Shown here in pieces: positions 9,138-16,944 of a stretch of DNA of 64,000 nucleotides (position 1 is its first letter; every line of letters begins with the position of its first letter). The DNA is taken from the NCBI GenBank assembly GCA_002243285.1, contig CP022585.1, positions 2,840,641 through 2,904,640 on the forward strand, written 5' to 3'. Made by a program: the position numbers and the translations under genes. Source of the stretch: Candidatus Fluviicola riflensis. GTDB taxonomy: Bacteria; Bacteroidota; Bacteroidia; Flavobacteriales_D; Crocinitomicaceae. A model generated the notes under the pieces. The model searched no databases, had not been told where the DNA came from, and worked only from the letters and a program-made list of their open reading frames with translations.

Positions 9138-10335
9138 TGCTTTCTGTTTCAGTGAATAAAATGGTTAGCGTAACCTTTGTTCCTTGGTTTTGGACGCTGT
9201 CAATTTGAATCGTTCCGTTCATTAGTTCGACGTACCTGGCAACGATGCTTAGTCCCAAACCGGTTCCTTGTATATGTGTGACATTGCTCCCCCTGAAAAA
9301 GCGTTCAAACAGGTTTTCCTGATCTTCTTCATTGATACCGATGCCATCATCTTCTACAGCAATTACAATCGCTCTTTCGTCAACCTGTGTAGATAATTCA
9401 ATTTTCCCCTCGTGGTTGGAGAATTTAATCGCGTTTGAAACAAGGTTGAATAAGATGTTTTTCAAGATCTTCGGATCCAGTAAAGCAATTTCTTTGCCTG
9501 AATGATGATGAACAAGTGATTGTTTCCCGGTTAGCATTCCCTGCATTTCTGAAATGATTTCCGACATAAACAGGCTGATATTAAATTCTTCGGGGAAATT
9601 CTCCACTTTGCCTTCTTCCAACTTGGAAGCCGAAAGAAAATCATTCAGAATATCTGTCAGGTTTTTAATCGATTTTTTGATTTTACCCACGTGTTTAGCC
9701 TGGTTCTCCAAATCACTCAATTCACCGTATTTAGTAATCAGTGAGAGCGAAGACATCATTGTGGTAAGGGGCGTTCTAAACTCGTGAGACGCCATGGAAA
9801 CAAACCTGGATTTCATTTCACTCAATTCTTTTTCTTTCTCAAGAGAAGTGTTGAGTTCTTTTTTTGTTTTCTCCAATTCATTAATCGCTTCTTCCAGTAC
9901 AAGTGTCCTGTTTTTCACCTGTTCTTCCAGGTCCGTTGAATAATTTTTTAGTTTTTCTTCAGCGAGCTTACGCAGCGTAATATCGAGGATAAAGGCAACT
10001 ACAAACGTTTTACCTGCGTAGGTATAAGGACTTAAACTGATCTCCACCGGAAATTCGGAACCGTCTTTTTTTAATCCGTAAAGCTCCATTCCCAACCCCA
10101 TAGAACGTGCATGTGGGTGATGGGCATAATTGGTCCTGTTGTGTTCATGTTTATTGGAAAATCGTTGCGGAACAAGTACTTCTATTTTTGATCCTGTCAA
10201 TTCACCGGCCGAATAGCCAAATAGTTTTTCTGCACTTGGATTGATCCGTGTAATTTCTCCTTTTGAATTCGTAACCAAAATTCCTTCGGTAGCATGCAGG
10301 AACAGTGCATTAAGTATTCCTTCCTGACTTTGCAT
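9115..10335 (-). CDS. PAS-domain sensor histidine kinase
   Basis: A 406-residue soluble kinase. It has a PAS domain (about 8-120, with ATEGILVTNSKGEITRIN), a coiled coil (about 125-175), HisKA with the phospho-acceptor His184 in SHEFRTPL, and a HATPase domain with the N-box (NLVSNAIKFS), DDGIG and GTGLGLSI. There is no transmembrane segment, so the signal is probably cytosolic and sensed by PAS. It is the first gene of a two-gene operon with the REC-CRP regulator (23-bp overlap), which indicates translational coupling. Confidence 0.92.
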   Translation of the reverse strand: MQSQEGILNALFLHATEGILVTNSKGEITRINPSAEKLFGYSAGELTGSKIEVLVPQRFSNKHEHNRTNYAHHPHARSMGLGMELYGLKKDGSEFPVEISLSPYTYAGKTFVVAFILDITLRKLAEEKLKNYSTDLEEQVKNRTLVLEEAINELEKTKKELNTSLEKEKELSEMKSRFVSMASHEFRTPLTTMMSSLSLITKYGELSDLENQAKHVGKIKKSIKNLTDILNDFLSASKLEEGKVENFPEEFNISLFMSEIISEMQGMLTGKQSLVHHHSGKEIALLDPKILKNILFNLVSNAIKFSNHEGKIELSTQVDERAIVIAVEDDGIGINEEDQENLFERFFRGSNVTHIQGTGLGLSIVARYVELMNGTIQIDSVQNQGTKVTLTILFTETESNEKNPID

Positions 10336-10361
10336 TCATTCTCATTATTAGTAGTTAAAGA

Positions 10362-10369
10362 CGAATATA
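10362..10369 (-). promoter_or_regulatory. Weak -7 promoter element for the kinase-regulator operon
   Basis: Read on the minus strand, the sequence is TATATTCG, one mismatch from the Bacteroidota -7 box TAnnTTTG, 26 bp upstream of the kinase start codon. No TTTG is found at the expected -33 position, which would fit a promoter that depends on an activator. Confidence 0.3.
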
Positions 10370-10410
10370 CCTTTTTTGGCGCTTTTAATTACACCTGAAA
10401 ATAAAAAAAA

Positions 10411-10422
10411 TGATTTTCATCA
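10411..10422. promoter_or_regulatory. CRP/FNR-type palindrome upstream of the kinase-regulator operon
   Basis: TGAT-TTTC-ATCA is a symmetric site of the FNR/CRP form TGAT-N4-ATCA. Its centre is about 81 bp upstream of the kinase ATG and about 50 bp upstream of the possible -7 box. Because the operon encodes a CRP/FNR-type regulator, autoregulation is a reasonable inference. Confidence 0.35.
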
Positions 10423-10557
10423 GCTGCATGTATGACAAAAATCATTTGATAAAAACTTATCCGGATGTATCCTTCTCTTTTTCAATGCTCCGCAAAAATA
10501 CCCGACACAATTTATCTGAACTTTTTTACCGAAAATCAAAATAAATCGGAGAATTCA

Positions 10558-10588
10558 TTTGCATGAAATAAAAATATCGCTACTTTTG
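10558..10588 (+). promoter_or_regulatory. Consensus Bacteroidota promoter for tRNA-Leu
   Basis: TTTG (10558-10561), a 19-bp spacer, then TACTTTTG (10581-10588) match TTTG-N19-TAnnTTTG exactly. The tRNA begins 75 bp downstream. This is the best promoter match I found in the window. It may also serve the trigger factor gene, although a terminator hairpin lies between them. Confidence 0.7.
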
Positions 10589-10662
10589 TCCACCATTTTA
10601 ACGAATGGCAGAATTGAAATAACCTCAACAACGATCAGTCGGATCAATCAAAAAGAGGTACT

Positions 10663-10744
10663 GCGGATGTGGTGAAATTGGTAGACACGCCAGACTTAGG
10701 ATCTGGTGCCGAGAGGTGTGCGGGTTCGAGTCCCTCCATCCGCA
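10663..10744 (+). tRNA. tRNA-Leu (anticodon UAG)
   Basis: An 82-nt cloverleaf. The acceptor arms GCGGATG and CATCCGC close the molecule with discriminator A. The anticodon stem is CCAGA/TCTGG with loop CTTAGGA, giving anticodon TAG. There is a long variable arm (TGCCGAGAGGTGT region), as in class II Leu tRNAs, and the T-loop is GGTTCGAGTCC. The 3' CCA is not encoded. Confidence 0.95.
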
Positions 10745-10751
10745 CTTCATG

Positions 10752-10789
10752 AAAAAAGTCTCGTCTCGTCATTGAAGCGAGACTTTTTT
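10752..10789 (+). terminator. Rho-independent terminator after tRNA-Leu
   Basis: A-run, stem GTCTCG...CGAGAC, then a run of six T. It is symmetric (A-run on one side, T-run on the other), so it could work in both directions. It lies 8 bp after the tRNA and 31 bp before the trigger factor start. Confidence 0.8.
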
Positions 10790-10819
10790 GTTTTAACAAC
10801 TTACTAAAACAAGAACGGA

Positions 10820-12172
10820 ATGAACGTAACTCGTCAAGAAGTGAACGCGCAAACAGCATTACTTACAGTGCAGGTTTCGCCAGAAGATTATAAAGGAAAA
10901 GTAACTGCTTCGCTGGAAAAATACCGCAAGCAGGCTAAAATCCCTGGATTCCGTCCGGGAAAAGTACCAATGGCTTTGGTGCAAAAACAATACGGAAAAT
11001 CAGTATTGGCCGAAGAGATGAACAAATTGGTTTCGGAGGCGCTTTACAAACACGTTGAAGACAATAAACTCGATATTTTAGGGAATCCGATTCCGAAAGA
11101 AGATACCGAAATCAAAGGTGATTTCGAAAATCCGGGAGAATTTGAGTTTACATACGAAATCGGTTACAAACCGGCGATCAATCTTGATTTAGGGCCTAAA
11201 ACCAAATTCGATTACGTAAAAGTAAAAATCGACGATACGTTGCTGGACAAACAAATCGATGATTTGCGTCGTCGTTACGGGAAACTGGTTTCTGCAGACA
11301 AAGTTGGCGAAACGGATATGATTCTTGGGCAATTCGTTGAATTGAACGATGACGACACGATCAAAGTGGGTGGTATCATGCATTCTTCCACCACTTCGAT
11401 GGAGTTTATTGAAGACAAGAAAGTAAAAGCTTCATTGGTTGGAAAATCAATAGGCGATAAAGTAAACGTTTCCGCATCGGCACTGACACGTGGCGACAAA
11501 GACAAAGCGGCTATGTTGGGCGTGAAGGAAGAAGAACTGGTGAACCATTCTGACAATTACCAATTGACGATCAACGATATCAAACAAATGGAACTGGCTG
11601 AATTGAACCAGGATTTGTTTGACAAATTGTTCGGTCCGGGAGCGGTTGATTCTGAAAAAGCATTGCGTGCACGTATCGCAAATGATCTGGATCAAATGTT
11701 TGCTAATGATTCTGACCGTTTGTTAACACGCGAAATTTACCGCGAATTGGTTGACAAAACGCCGGTTTCATTGCCGGATGAGTTCCTGAAAAGATGGATT
11801 CGCTTGTCGAACGAAAAACCAATTTCGCAGGAACAGGTTGATGCCGAATATGACAATTACGCCAAAGATTTGAAATGGCAGTTGATCCAGGGGCACATCT
11901 TTAAATCCAATGATATTCAATTGGACCACAAGGAAGCCATTGAGTTTACAAAAAGTTTGCTGGCTAATCAGTATGCACAATACGGTTTGCCTGCTCCGGA
12001 AGAACCGGAATTGACTACACAAGCGAGCAAAGCGTTGACCAACCGTGAAGAAGCGAATCGTATCTACGATATGCTTGCTGAAGCGAAATTGACAACTTAC
12101 TTCAAAAGCACGGTAAAACTAAACAACAAAGAGGTTTCCTACGATGATTTCGTAGCGATGGCTTCTAATTAA
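10820..12172 (+). CDS. tig: Trigger factor, ribosome-associated chaperone
   Basis: A 450-residue protein, close to the usual trigger factor length. The N-terminal ribosome-binding signature IPGFRPGKVP is at residues 41-50. A divergent FKBP-like middle region follows, then a long helical C-terminal chaperone domain ending in ...NNKEVSYDDFVAMASN. It binds the ribosome at the tunnel exit and shields nascent chains. It is followed by a strong terminator and is monocistronic. Confidence 0.95.
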   Translation: MNVTRQEVNAQTALLTVQVSPEDYKGKVTASLEKYRKQAKIPGFRPGKVPMALVQKQYGKSVLAEEMNKLVSEALYKHVEDNKLDILGNPIPKEDTEIKGDFENPGEFEFTYEIGYKPAINLDLGPKTKFDYVKVKIDDTLLDKQIDDLRRRYGKLVSADKVGETDMILGQFVELNDDDTIKVGGIMHSSTTSMEFIEDKKVKASLVGKSIGDKVNVSASALTRGDKDKAAMLGVKEEELVNHSDNYQLTINDIKQMELAELNQDLFDKLFGPGAVDSEKALRARIANDLDQMFANDSDRLLTREIYRELVDKTPVSLPDEFLKRWIRLSNEKPISQEQVDAEYDNYAKDLKWQLIQGHIFKSNDIQLDHKEAIEFTKSLLANQYAQYGLPAPEEPELTTQASKALTNREEANRIYDMLAEAKLTTYFKSTVKLNNKEVSYDDFVAMASN

Positions 12173-12190
12173 GATACATTACTTACTTTG

Positions 12191-12224
12191 AAAAGCTTCC
12201 CGTTGATTCGGGGAGCTTTTTTTT
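12191..12224 (+). terminator. Rho-independent terminator after tig
   Basis: Stem AAAAGCTTCCCG / CGGGGAGCTTTT with a 6-base loop and a run of eight or more T, 18 bp past the tig stop codon. Confidence 0.9.
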
Positions 12225-12256
12225 GTTTGGAGAATTTTTACATGTTGAAAAAAGGC

Positions 12257-12313
12257 ACGTAATATTGCGAATTGGCATATCAAATAATTAGACGTGAATT
12301 CGCAATATTACGT
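12257..12313. repeat. Hairpin repeat of the ACGTAATATTGC family, copy 2
   Basis: Arms 12257-12273 and 12297-12313 are exact 17-bp complements (ACGTAATATTGCGAATT). The element lies after the tig terminator and about 120 bp before the first cassette-like gene, so it marks the last host-type intergenic sequence before the array. Confidence 0.8.
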
Positions 12314-12387
12314 GTGCTGATTTATGTTGATAATCCATTCTCAAAAGTATCACTGAAACATATTTACCCCGCCAAAACGAGTGAAGC

Positions 12388-12486
12388 ATGAAAAAGTGGT
12401 TGAGGAATTATTGGGTATATTCGTTGGTAGGAACGTTATGCGACATTTTAAGACGATCAAACGAAAATGAAACAGTTGACAGTTAA
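12388..12486 (+). pseudogene. Short ORF cut by the left end of the cassette-like array
   Basis: An ATG opens MKKWLRNYWVYSLVG and then reads straight through the first array junction (AACGTTATGCG at 12432), stopping after 32 codons inside the next gene. The first 15 residues look like the start of a membrane or regulator protein; the rest is cassette-derived sequence. I read it as the 5' stump of a host gene interrupted by the array, or the leader of the array's attachment site. Confidence 0.35.
12432..12447 (+). repeat. Cassette junction A (right half-site, AACGTTATGCGACATT)
   Basis: The first GTTAnnG core of the array, 20 bp before the start of the first cassette-like gene. It resembles the right ends of the later complete sites (AACGTTAGCGGTCATT). 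No left partner is visible, as would be expected at the array boundary. Confidence 0.5.
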
Positions 12487-12934
12487 ACTTATACTTCCAC
12501 TGACAGTAATTTCATTTGCGACAATTACTAAGTGGTGGTATGCTTTACCTGTTGACGCACCAGACACATTATTTGTAGGGTTTCCTTTCCCGTTCGTTTG
12601 TGACGGTTGGCATACTTCAATGTCCTTGCAACTATTCATAACAGAATTTGTCGCAGACTTTTTGATCTACTTTTTATTTTGGTTCATACTGTTTTTTTGC
12701 ATTAACCGTTTTTGGACAAAAATTAACCCAAACAAAATTGTGACAATTATATTGTGGGCGGTGACGGGATTTGTGGTAAGCGGAGCAACTTTAATTGCAA
12801 GTAATTCAGATAATTTATTTTATGTGAAACGACCCTTTGACATTAACGTAATGGAAACGGGGTACAAATTTGTGTGGCAACAGACAGAGCGACCTGACTA
12901 TTATAAATATCATCCTGAAGACAAGAAAGAATGA
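12467..12934 (+). CDS. Small membrane protein of unknown function
   Basis: 155 residues: an N-terminal hydrophobic segment, a Cys/Trp-containing loop (PFPFVCDGWHTSM), two further membrane helices and a charged tail. No family recognised. It lies between cassette junctions A and B, with the start 20 bp after the junction core and the stop 8 bp before the next left half-site. This is the compact layout of a mobile single-gene cassette. It is AT-rich relative to tig just upstream. Confidence 0.65.
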   Translation: MKQLTVKLILPLTVISFATITKWWYALPVDAPDTLFVGFPFPFVCDGWHTSMSLQLFITEFVADFLIYFLFWFILFFCINRFWTKINPNKIVTIILWAVTGFVVSGATLIASNSDNLFYVKRPFDINVMETGYKFVWQQTERPDYYKYHPEDKKE

Positions 12935-12942
12935 AAAAACGA

Positions 12943-12975
12943 CCGTATAACAGCACATTTACAATGCTAAACCGA
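12943..12975 (+). repeat. Cassette junction B (incomplete)
   Basis: CCGTATAACAGC resembles the left halves of complete sites (C/A-x-T-A-A-C). The loop and the usual right half are missing; only ATGCTAAACCGACAAC follows before the next gene. It is probably a shortened or decayed site. Confidence 0.4.
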
Positions 12976-12982
12976 CAACCAA

Positions 12983-13426
12983 ATGGTACGTTTAATTAAA
13001 TTGACATTATTGGCAGACCTTGCAAGTTGTTTGGTTATGTTTTTTTCTTATTTACTAATTAATCCCAAATTCGCATTTCTTGCTCTCTTCTATTCATTTG
13101 GTAATATATTAATTCCAACCTTCATTGCGGTTCTTGTGTTTCAACTTCTAAGAAAAAAAATTAACCTTTCTAATTCGTTTCGAACTATTGCACTTCAGAC
13201 ATTTATCCTGACCGTTATTCTTTTTTTAGGTATTTTTATTTGGGCGACAATAGACGTATTGTTATTTGGACACTTACACCGAGAGCATTGGAATATCACT
13301 AAAGAATTTAATTCAGAATTTAAGCCTTGGTTGCCCGCACTATTTTCACTGGCGTTTTTCATACCACTCATTGACAGAAGAATTAGTAGAAATGATACTA
13401 AACTTGAAGACAAGTACAACCGCTAA
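12983..13426 (+). CDS. Four-helix membrane protein of unknown function
   Basis: 147 residues with four predicted membrane helices separated by short loops and a Lys/Arg/Asp-rich tail. No recognised family. It lies between junction B and complete site C; its final codons overlap the left arm of site C, showing how tightly the site is attached to the gene's 3' end. Codon use is AT-rich, like the other cassette genes. Confidence 0.65.
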   Translation: MVRLIKLTLLADLASCLVMFFSYLLINPKFAFLALFYSFGNILIPTFIAVLVFQLLRKKINLSNSFRTIALQTFILTVILFLGIFIWATIDVLLFGHLHREHWNITKEFNSEFKPWLPALFSLAFFIPLIDRRISRNDTKLEDKYNR

Positions 13427-13558
13427 CATCGGCTTGGCTACATGCCTTCAATCTCGCCTCGAAAAGATGATTTTTATAAAAGAAAATAATCTAACTTCGA
13501 ATTTGAGTTTACATTAAAAAGTCGGCACGCCGCCAAGTCAAAAACTGTTATCGGTCAT
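13420..13558 (+). repeat. Cassette junction C, complete dyad site
   Basis: The left arm CCGCTAACATCGGCTTGGC (13420-13438) and right arm GCCGCCAAG...GTTATCGGTCAT (13529-13558) pair as GCTAAC with GTTATC-type and GGCTTGGC with GCCAAG-type boxes. This gives two paired boxes per side with unpaired spacers of different length, as in integron attC sites. The central ~90 bp differs in sequence from sites E-G. Confidence 0.65.
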
Positions 13559-13615
13559 ACTTCAAAAACAAACAACTATTTTAGAAAAAACCACATGTCA
13601 ACAGAAATAAGCAAG

Positions 13616-14581
13616 ATGAAAGCATTTACAAAAATCAAATATGGTGGTCCTGAAATTCTTTGTTTAGAAGAAGTAGCATTTCCGGAACTCAAAGAAGCGC
13701 ACTTGATAGTTAAAATTTTTGCAAACTCAGCTAATCCAGCTGATTGGCATATTTTGAGAGGTAAGCCCTTTTTTGCCCGGTTTACTTTTGGATTATTCAA
13801 ACCCAAAGAAAAAATCTTAGGTGCTGATTTTGCCGGAATAGTTGAACAAGTAGGCAAGAATGTGAGTCAGTTCAAGGTCGGGGATAAAGTATTTGGTGAA
13901 TCTCTAGAAGGTGGTGCTTTTGCTGAATACGCTTGTGTAGCCGAAAATATTTGTGCCAAAATGCCTGACGGTACAACATTTTCAGATATGGCTTGCTTAC
14001 CGATTGCCGGTCTGACTGCCTTACAAGCTCTAACCACCCACGGGCAGGTCAAAAAAGGAGAAACTGTTCTTATCAATGGGGCATCAGGTGGAGTTGGACA
14101 TTTTGCTGTTCAAATTGCAAAAGAACTGGGGGCTACCGTTACAGCGGTTAGTTCAAGCAAAAATGTAGATTTTGTCAAGTCATTAGGTGCCGATCATGTG
14201 ATTGCTTATGACAAAGAAAACATTCATCAACATACAGGAAAATACGATCTTATTGTTGATACGAATGGAAACTTAAGTTTTCAGGACTACAAACGAATGG
14301 GGCAACGCGGAGTAATGATAGGTTTTACAAGTATGGGACATATGATTTCGGTACTTGCGAAAAAGGCATTTAGTAAATTTCCGTTAATTCAATTTACAGC
14401 CGAAGCCAACAAGAAGGACTTAGACACATTAGCATATCTGATTAAAGGGGATAAAATAAAAGTTCATATTGATAAGACTTTTTCATCTGAGCGAATTCCG
14501 GAAGCAATTAGCTATATTGAAGCTATGCGTACAAGAGGAAAAGTTTCAATGATTTGGGGAAATGTTGACGCTGAAAATTAA
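13616..14581 (+). CDS. NAD(P)-dependent zinc-less medium-chain alcohol dehydrogenase / quinone oxidoreductase
   Basis: About 321 residues beginning MKAFTKIKYGGPE, the usual N-terminus for this family; an in-frame ATG at 13595 would add seven residues. The GroES-like N-terminal domain has DFAGIVEQVG and GDKVFG. The Rossmann domain has the nucleotide motif NGASGGVGHFAVQIAK, and ADHVIAYDKEN follows. The catalytic zinc ligands of true ADHs are absent, pointing to a quinone/enone reductase of the RTN4IP1 type. It fills one cassette between sites C and D. Confidence 0.9.
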   Translation: MKAFTKIKYGGPEILCLEEVAFPELKEAHLIVKIFANSANPADWHILRGKPFFARFTFGLFKPKEKILGADFAGIVEQVGKNVSQFKVGDKVFGESLEGGAFAEYACVAENICAKMPDGTTFSDMACLPIAGLTALQALTTHGQVKKGETVLINGASGGVGHFAVQIAKELGATVTAVSSSKNVDFVKSLGADHVIAYDKENIHQHTGKYDLIVDTNGNLSFQDYKRMGQRGVMIGFTSMGHMISVLAKKAFSKFPLIQFTAEANKKDLDTLAYLIKGDKIKVHIDKTFSSERIPEAISYIEAMRTRGKVSMIWGNVDAEN

Positions 14582-14598
14582 ACAAGAAAAAGCACGAA

Positions 14599-14737
14599 GC
14601 ACTAACATGGTTTTTTTCCGTCAGCCGGGCTACTTTGCAAAATTCAACATCCGTTTTTCAATTAAACTTTAGTAATAATATCGGCTTTTGTGCTTCGATT
14701 TCCCGGCCGAACGCAAAGCCCTAAACGTTAGCGGACA
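14599..14737 (+). repeat. Cassette junction D, complete dyad site
   Basis: Left end GCACTAACATGG (14599-14610) and right core AACGTTAGCGGACA (14724-14737). Inside, GGGCTACTTTGC pairs with GCAAAGCCC (two extra bases bulged), and GAAGCAC near the left pairs with GTGCTTC. The site begins 18 bp after the dehydrogenase stop and ends 45 bp before the next gene. Confidence 0.6.
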
Positions 14738-14782
14738 ACACCCCGGAAATCGTAAAAATTAGCTAATTTAAAGCGTTAAGCA

Positions 14783-15226
14783 ATGAATGAAATAAAAATT
14801 CGAAAAGCAAAGGAAATTGAAATTGAATGGATAAATAAAAAATATGCAGAAGTAGGTTTTAAAAAATCTGTTTTTGAAAATGAACTAATTGCAATAGCAG
14901 AATACGAAAGTTTAAATAGTGGACTTGGTAGAATAGTTAAAATAGACGATGTAAATTATGAACTTGGTGGAATGTATGTTTTTGAAGAATTTCGAAATAA
15001 AGGTATTGCAGAAAAAATTGTAGCATTTTTAATTCGTAGCGAAAATTTCGAAGATAAACATATTTGGTGCTTACCATTTGAAAATCTAGAAAACTTCTAT
15101 GCGAAATTTGGATTCAAAATGGCCGAAAAAACTATGATACAAACCCCAAAAGAAATTACAGAAAAACATAATTGGTGTAACAAAACCTACGAAAAGAAAG
15201 TATTGTTAATGGTTAAAGAAAATTAA
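14783..15226 (+). CDS. GNAT family N-acetyltransferase
   Basis: 147 residues with the GNAT core: ELGGMYVFEEFRNKGIAEKIVAFLI carries the acetyl-CoA pyrophosphate loop (R-N-K-G-I-A) after the beta-4 strand, and NFYAKFGFKMAE is the family's C-terminal strand-helix. It transfers an acetyl group from acetyl-CoA to an unknown amine. It is a single-gene cassette between sites D and E. GNATs are among the commonest cargo of integron cassettes, which fits the context. Confidence 0.85.
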   Translation: MNEIKIRKAKEIEIEWINKKYAEVGFKKSVFENELIAIAEYESLNSGLGRIVKIDDVNYELGGMYVFEEFRNKGIAEKIVAFLIRSENFEDKHIWCLPFENLENFYAKFGFKMAEKTMIQTPKEITEKHNWCNKTYEKKVLLMVKEN

Positions 15227-15235
15227 TCTGCCGAT

Positions 15236-15374
15236 CTGCTAACATCGGTTTGGCAAAAGCGGCGGTTCAGTGCTCCGCAGCCACATTTCCGTTTAATCAA
15301 ACATTGGTTTTTCAAATCAAGTTTTGTGGTGAAAAGCCCGCCCATCGCAAAACTACCAAACGTTAGCGGTCATT
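15236..15374 (+). repeat. Cassette junction E, complete dyad site
   Basis: GCTAAC-ATCG-GTTTGG (15238-15253) pairs with CCAAAC-GTTAGC near 15357-15367, leaving ATCG unpaired on one side only. The last 56 bp (15319-15374) are identical to the end of site G, and 50 bp (15263-15312) are identical to part of site F. It starts 12 bp after the GNAT stop. Confidence 0.7.
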
Positions 15375-15412
15375 GTAAAGCGAGCCCCGGGAAACATTAG
15401 ACAGTCAAGAAT

Positions 15413-15865
15413 ATGAACACAGAACAATATCCCAACATTTATTTATACAGACGAATTGTACAGGCCAAACTATATATAGACAAATACTATTCAGAAAAAA
15501 TTGACCTTGACAATATTTCGGACGAAGCTCATTTTTCAAAATTTCACTTTATAAGGCTTTTTAAGTCTATTTATGGCAAAACCCCACACCAATATCTAAC
15601 GAAGGTCAGAATTGAGAAGGCACAACAACTTCTACAACAGGAAAAATCAGTAGGTGAAGTTTGTTTTTTAGTTGGTTATGATAGTCTTAGCACATTTAGC
15701 GGGCTTTTTTCGAAAGAAGTAGGAAAGTCACCTACTCTATATGTCGCCCATTACAGTCAGCGGAAAAGAGAAATTCAAACCAACCCTTTGTCTTTTGTTC
15801 CAAAATGTTATGCCTATATGCACGGTTGGACAGAGAATAGCAATTTTGAAGAAGTAAAAAAGTAA
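15413..15865 (+). CDS. AraC family transcriptional regulator (DNA-binding domain only)
   Basis: 150 residues, almost wholly the AraC double helix-turn-helix: helix one around ISDEAHFSKFHFIRLFKSIYG and the second signature around VGEVCFLVGYDSLSTFSGLFSKEVGKSPTLY. There is no separate effector domain, so it resembles the short MarA/SoxS type. It heads a three-gene unit with a VOC protein and a DUF1569 protein, which it probably controls. The unit lies between sites E and F. Confidence 0.9.
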   Translation: MNTEQYPNIYLYRRIVQAKLYIDKYYSEKIDLDNISDEAHFSKFHFIRLFKSIYGKTPHQYLTKVRIEKAQQLLQQEKSVGEVCFLVGYDSLSTFSGLFSKEVGKSPTLYVAHYSQRKREIQTNPLSFVPKCYAYMHGWTENSNFEEVKK

Positions 15866-15910
15866 ATCATTGCAGAAATTTGCATTGGGTTTAACAAAAA
15901 AAGAAAAGCA

Positions 15911-16345
15911 ATGATTACAAAAATGACAATTACAAACATTCACGTTATAGACCAAAATAGTGCCTATGAATTTTATGTTAATAAATTAGGTTTTAAGGTG
16001 GTTGACGACATACCAATGGGACCGGAAACCCGTTGGCTGACAGTTTCGCCACCAGAACAACCCGACTTGCAATTGGTTCTATTTCCAGTTACTGTTAGCA
16101 AAATGTTTCCGAAAGAAATTGCTGAAAATTTAATTGACTTGATCAGAAAAGGAATTTTTGGCTGTGGTGTATTAACTTGTAATGACATTTTCGCCACTTA
16201 TGAAGAATTAAAAGCAAAAGGCGTAGAATTTATTAAAGCGCCTACAAAAGAGTTTTATGGGACAGAAGCACTTTTCAAAGACGACTCGGGGAATTATTTT
16301 TCATTGCAACCAATAAACAATTTTGACAATGAAAACAATATTTGA
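15911..16345 (+). CDS. VOC family protein (glyoxalase/bleomycin-resistance fold)
   Basis: 144 residues with the paired beta-alpha-beta-beta-beta modules of VOC proteins: ITNIHVIDQNSAYEFYVNKLGFKVVDD at the N-terminus and GTEALFKDDSGNYFSLQP at the C-terminus. Such proteins bind a metal or sequester small molecules; the substrate cannot be told. It follows the AraC gene by 45 bp and overlaps the DUF1569 gene. The AraC-VOC-DUF1569 combination suggests a stress or xenobiotic-response unit. Confidence 0.88.
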   Translation: MITKMTITNIHVIDQNSAYEFYVNKLGFKVVDDIPMGPETRWLTVSPPEQPDLQLVLFPVTVSKMFPKEIAENLIDLIRKGIFGCGVLTCNDIFATYEELKAKGVEFIKAPTKEFYGTEALFKDDSGNYFSLQPINNFDNENNI

Positions 16346-16781
16346 CGCTACAACCAGAGATGAACTTGTTAAGAGGATAAGTTCTTTAAATGAAAATAGT
16401 GTACCTCTATGGGGTAAAATGACAGTTTACCAAATGACCAAACACAACACAATTTGGAATGAGTGGGTTCTTGGAAAAAAAGATTTCGTTTACAAACAAA
16501 ATTTTATAGGAAAACTGTTTGGTAGAATAGCTTTGAAAAGCAACACCGGAGACGACAAGCCAATTGGCAAAAATATGCCCGCCGGTAAAGCCTGTACAGT
16601 CAAAGAAAAGACAGGTAACGTTCAAGTTGAAATTTCAAACTGGATAAAACAAATTAACGCCTATGAGAATTTCTCAAATGACAATTTTGTTCACGACTTC
16701 TTTGGAAAAATGACAAAAGAACAAATCGGAATATTTGCACATAAACATAACGACCACCACTTACGACAATTCAATGTATAG
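16329..16781 (+). CDS. DUF1569 (DinB-like) protein
   Basis: 150 residues from MKTIFDATTRDEL; an ATG two codons upstream (16323) is also possible. The C-terminal motif HKHNDHHLRQFN and the early WGKMTVYQMTKHN match the DinB/DUF1569 four-helix fold, in which three histidines hold a metal (H in TKHN, H-N-D-H-H). The reading frame overlaps the end of the VOC gene, so the two are probably translationally coupled. The function of DUF1569 is not established. Confidence 0.8.
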   Translation: MKTIFDATTRDELVKRISSLNENSVPLWGKMTVYQMTKHNTIWNEWVLGKKDFVYKQNFIGKLFGRIALKSNTGDDKPIGKNMPAGKACTVKEKTGNVQVEISNWIKQINAYENFSNDNFVHDFFGKMTKEQIGIFAHKHNDHHLRQFNV

Positions 16782-16790
16782 AAAACAACG

Positions 16791-16920
16791 AACGGATAAC
16801 ACGGGCTTGGCAAAAGTGACGGTTCAGTGCTCCGCAGCCACATTTCCGTTTAATCAAACATTGGTTTTTTAGATCACGTTTTGTTGTAAAGTCCCACCCT
16901 GCAAACTGTTAGTGCAATTT
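16791..16920 (+). repeat. Cassette junction F, complete dyad site
   Basis: It starts GGATAACACGGGCTTGGC and ends AAACTGTTAGTGCAATTT. The central 50 bp (16820-16869) are identical to those in site E (15263-15312), but the right end has diverged, with GTTAGTG in place of GTTAGCG. Confidence 0.65.
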
Positions 16921-16944
16921 TTGCAAACATTAAAACGACAGAAA

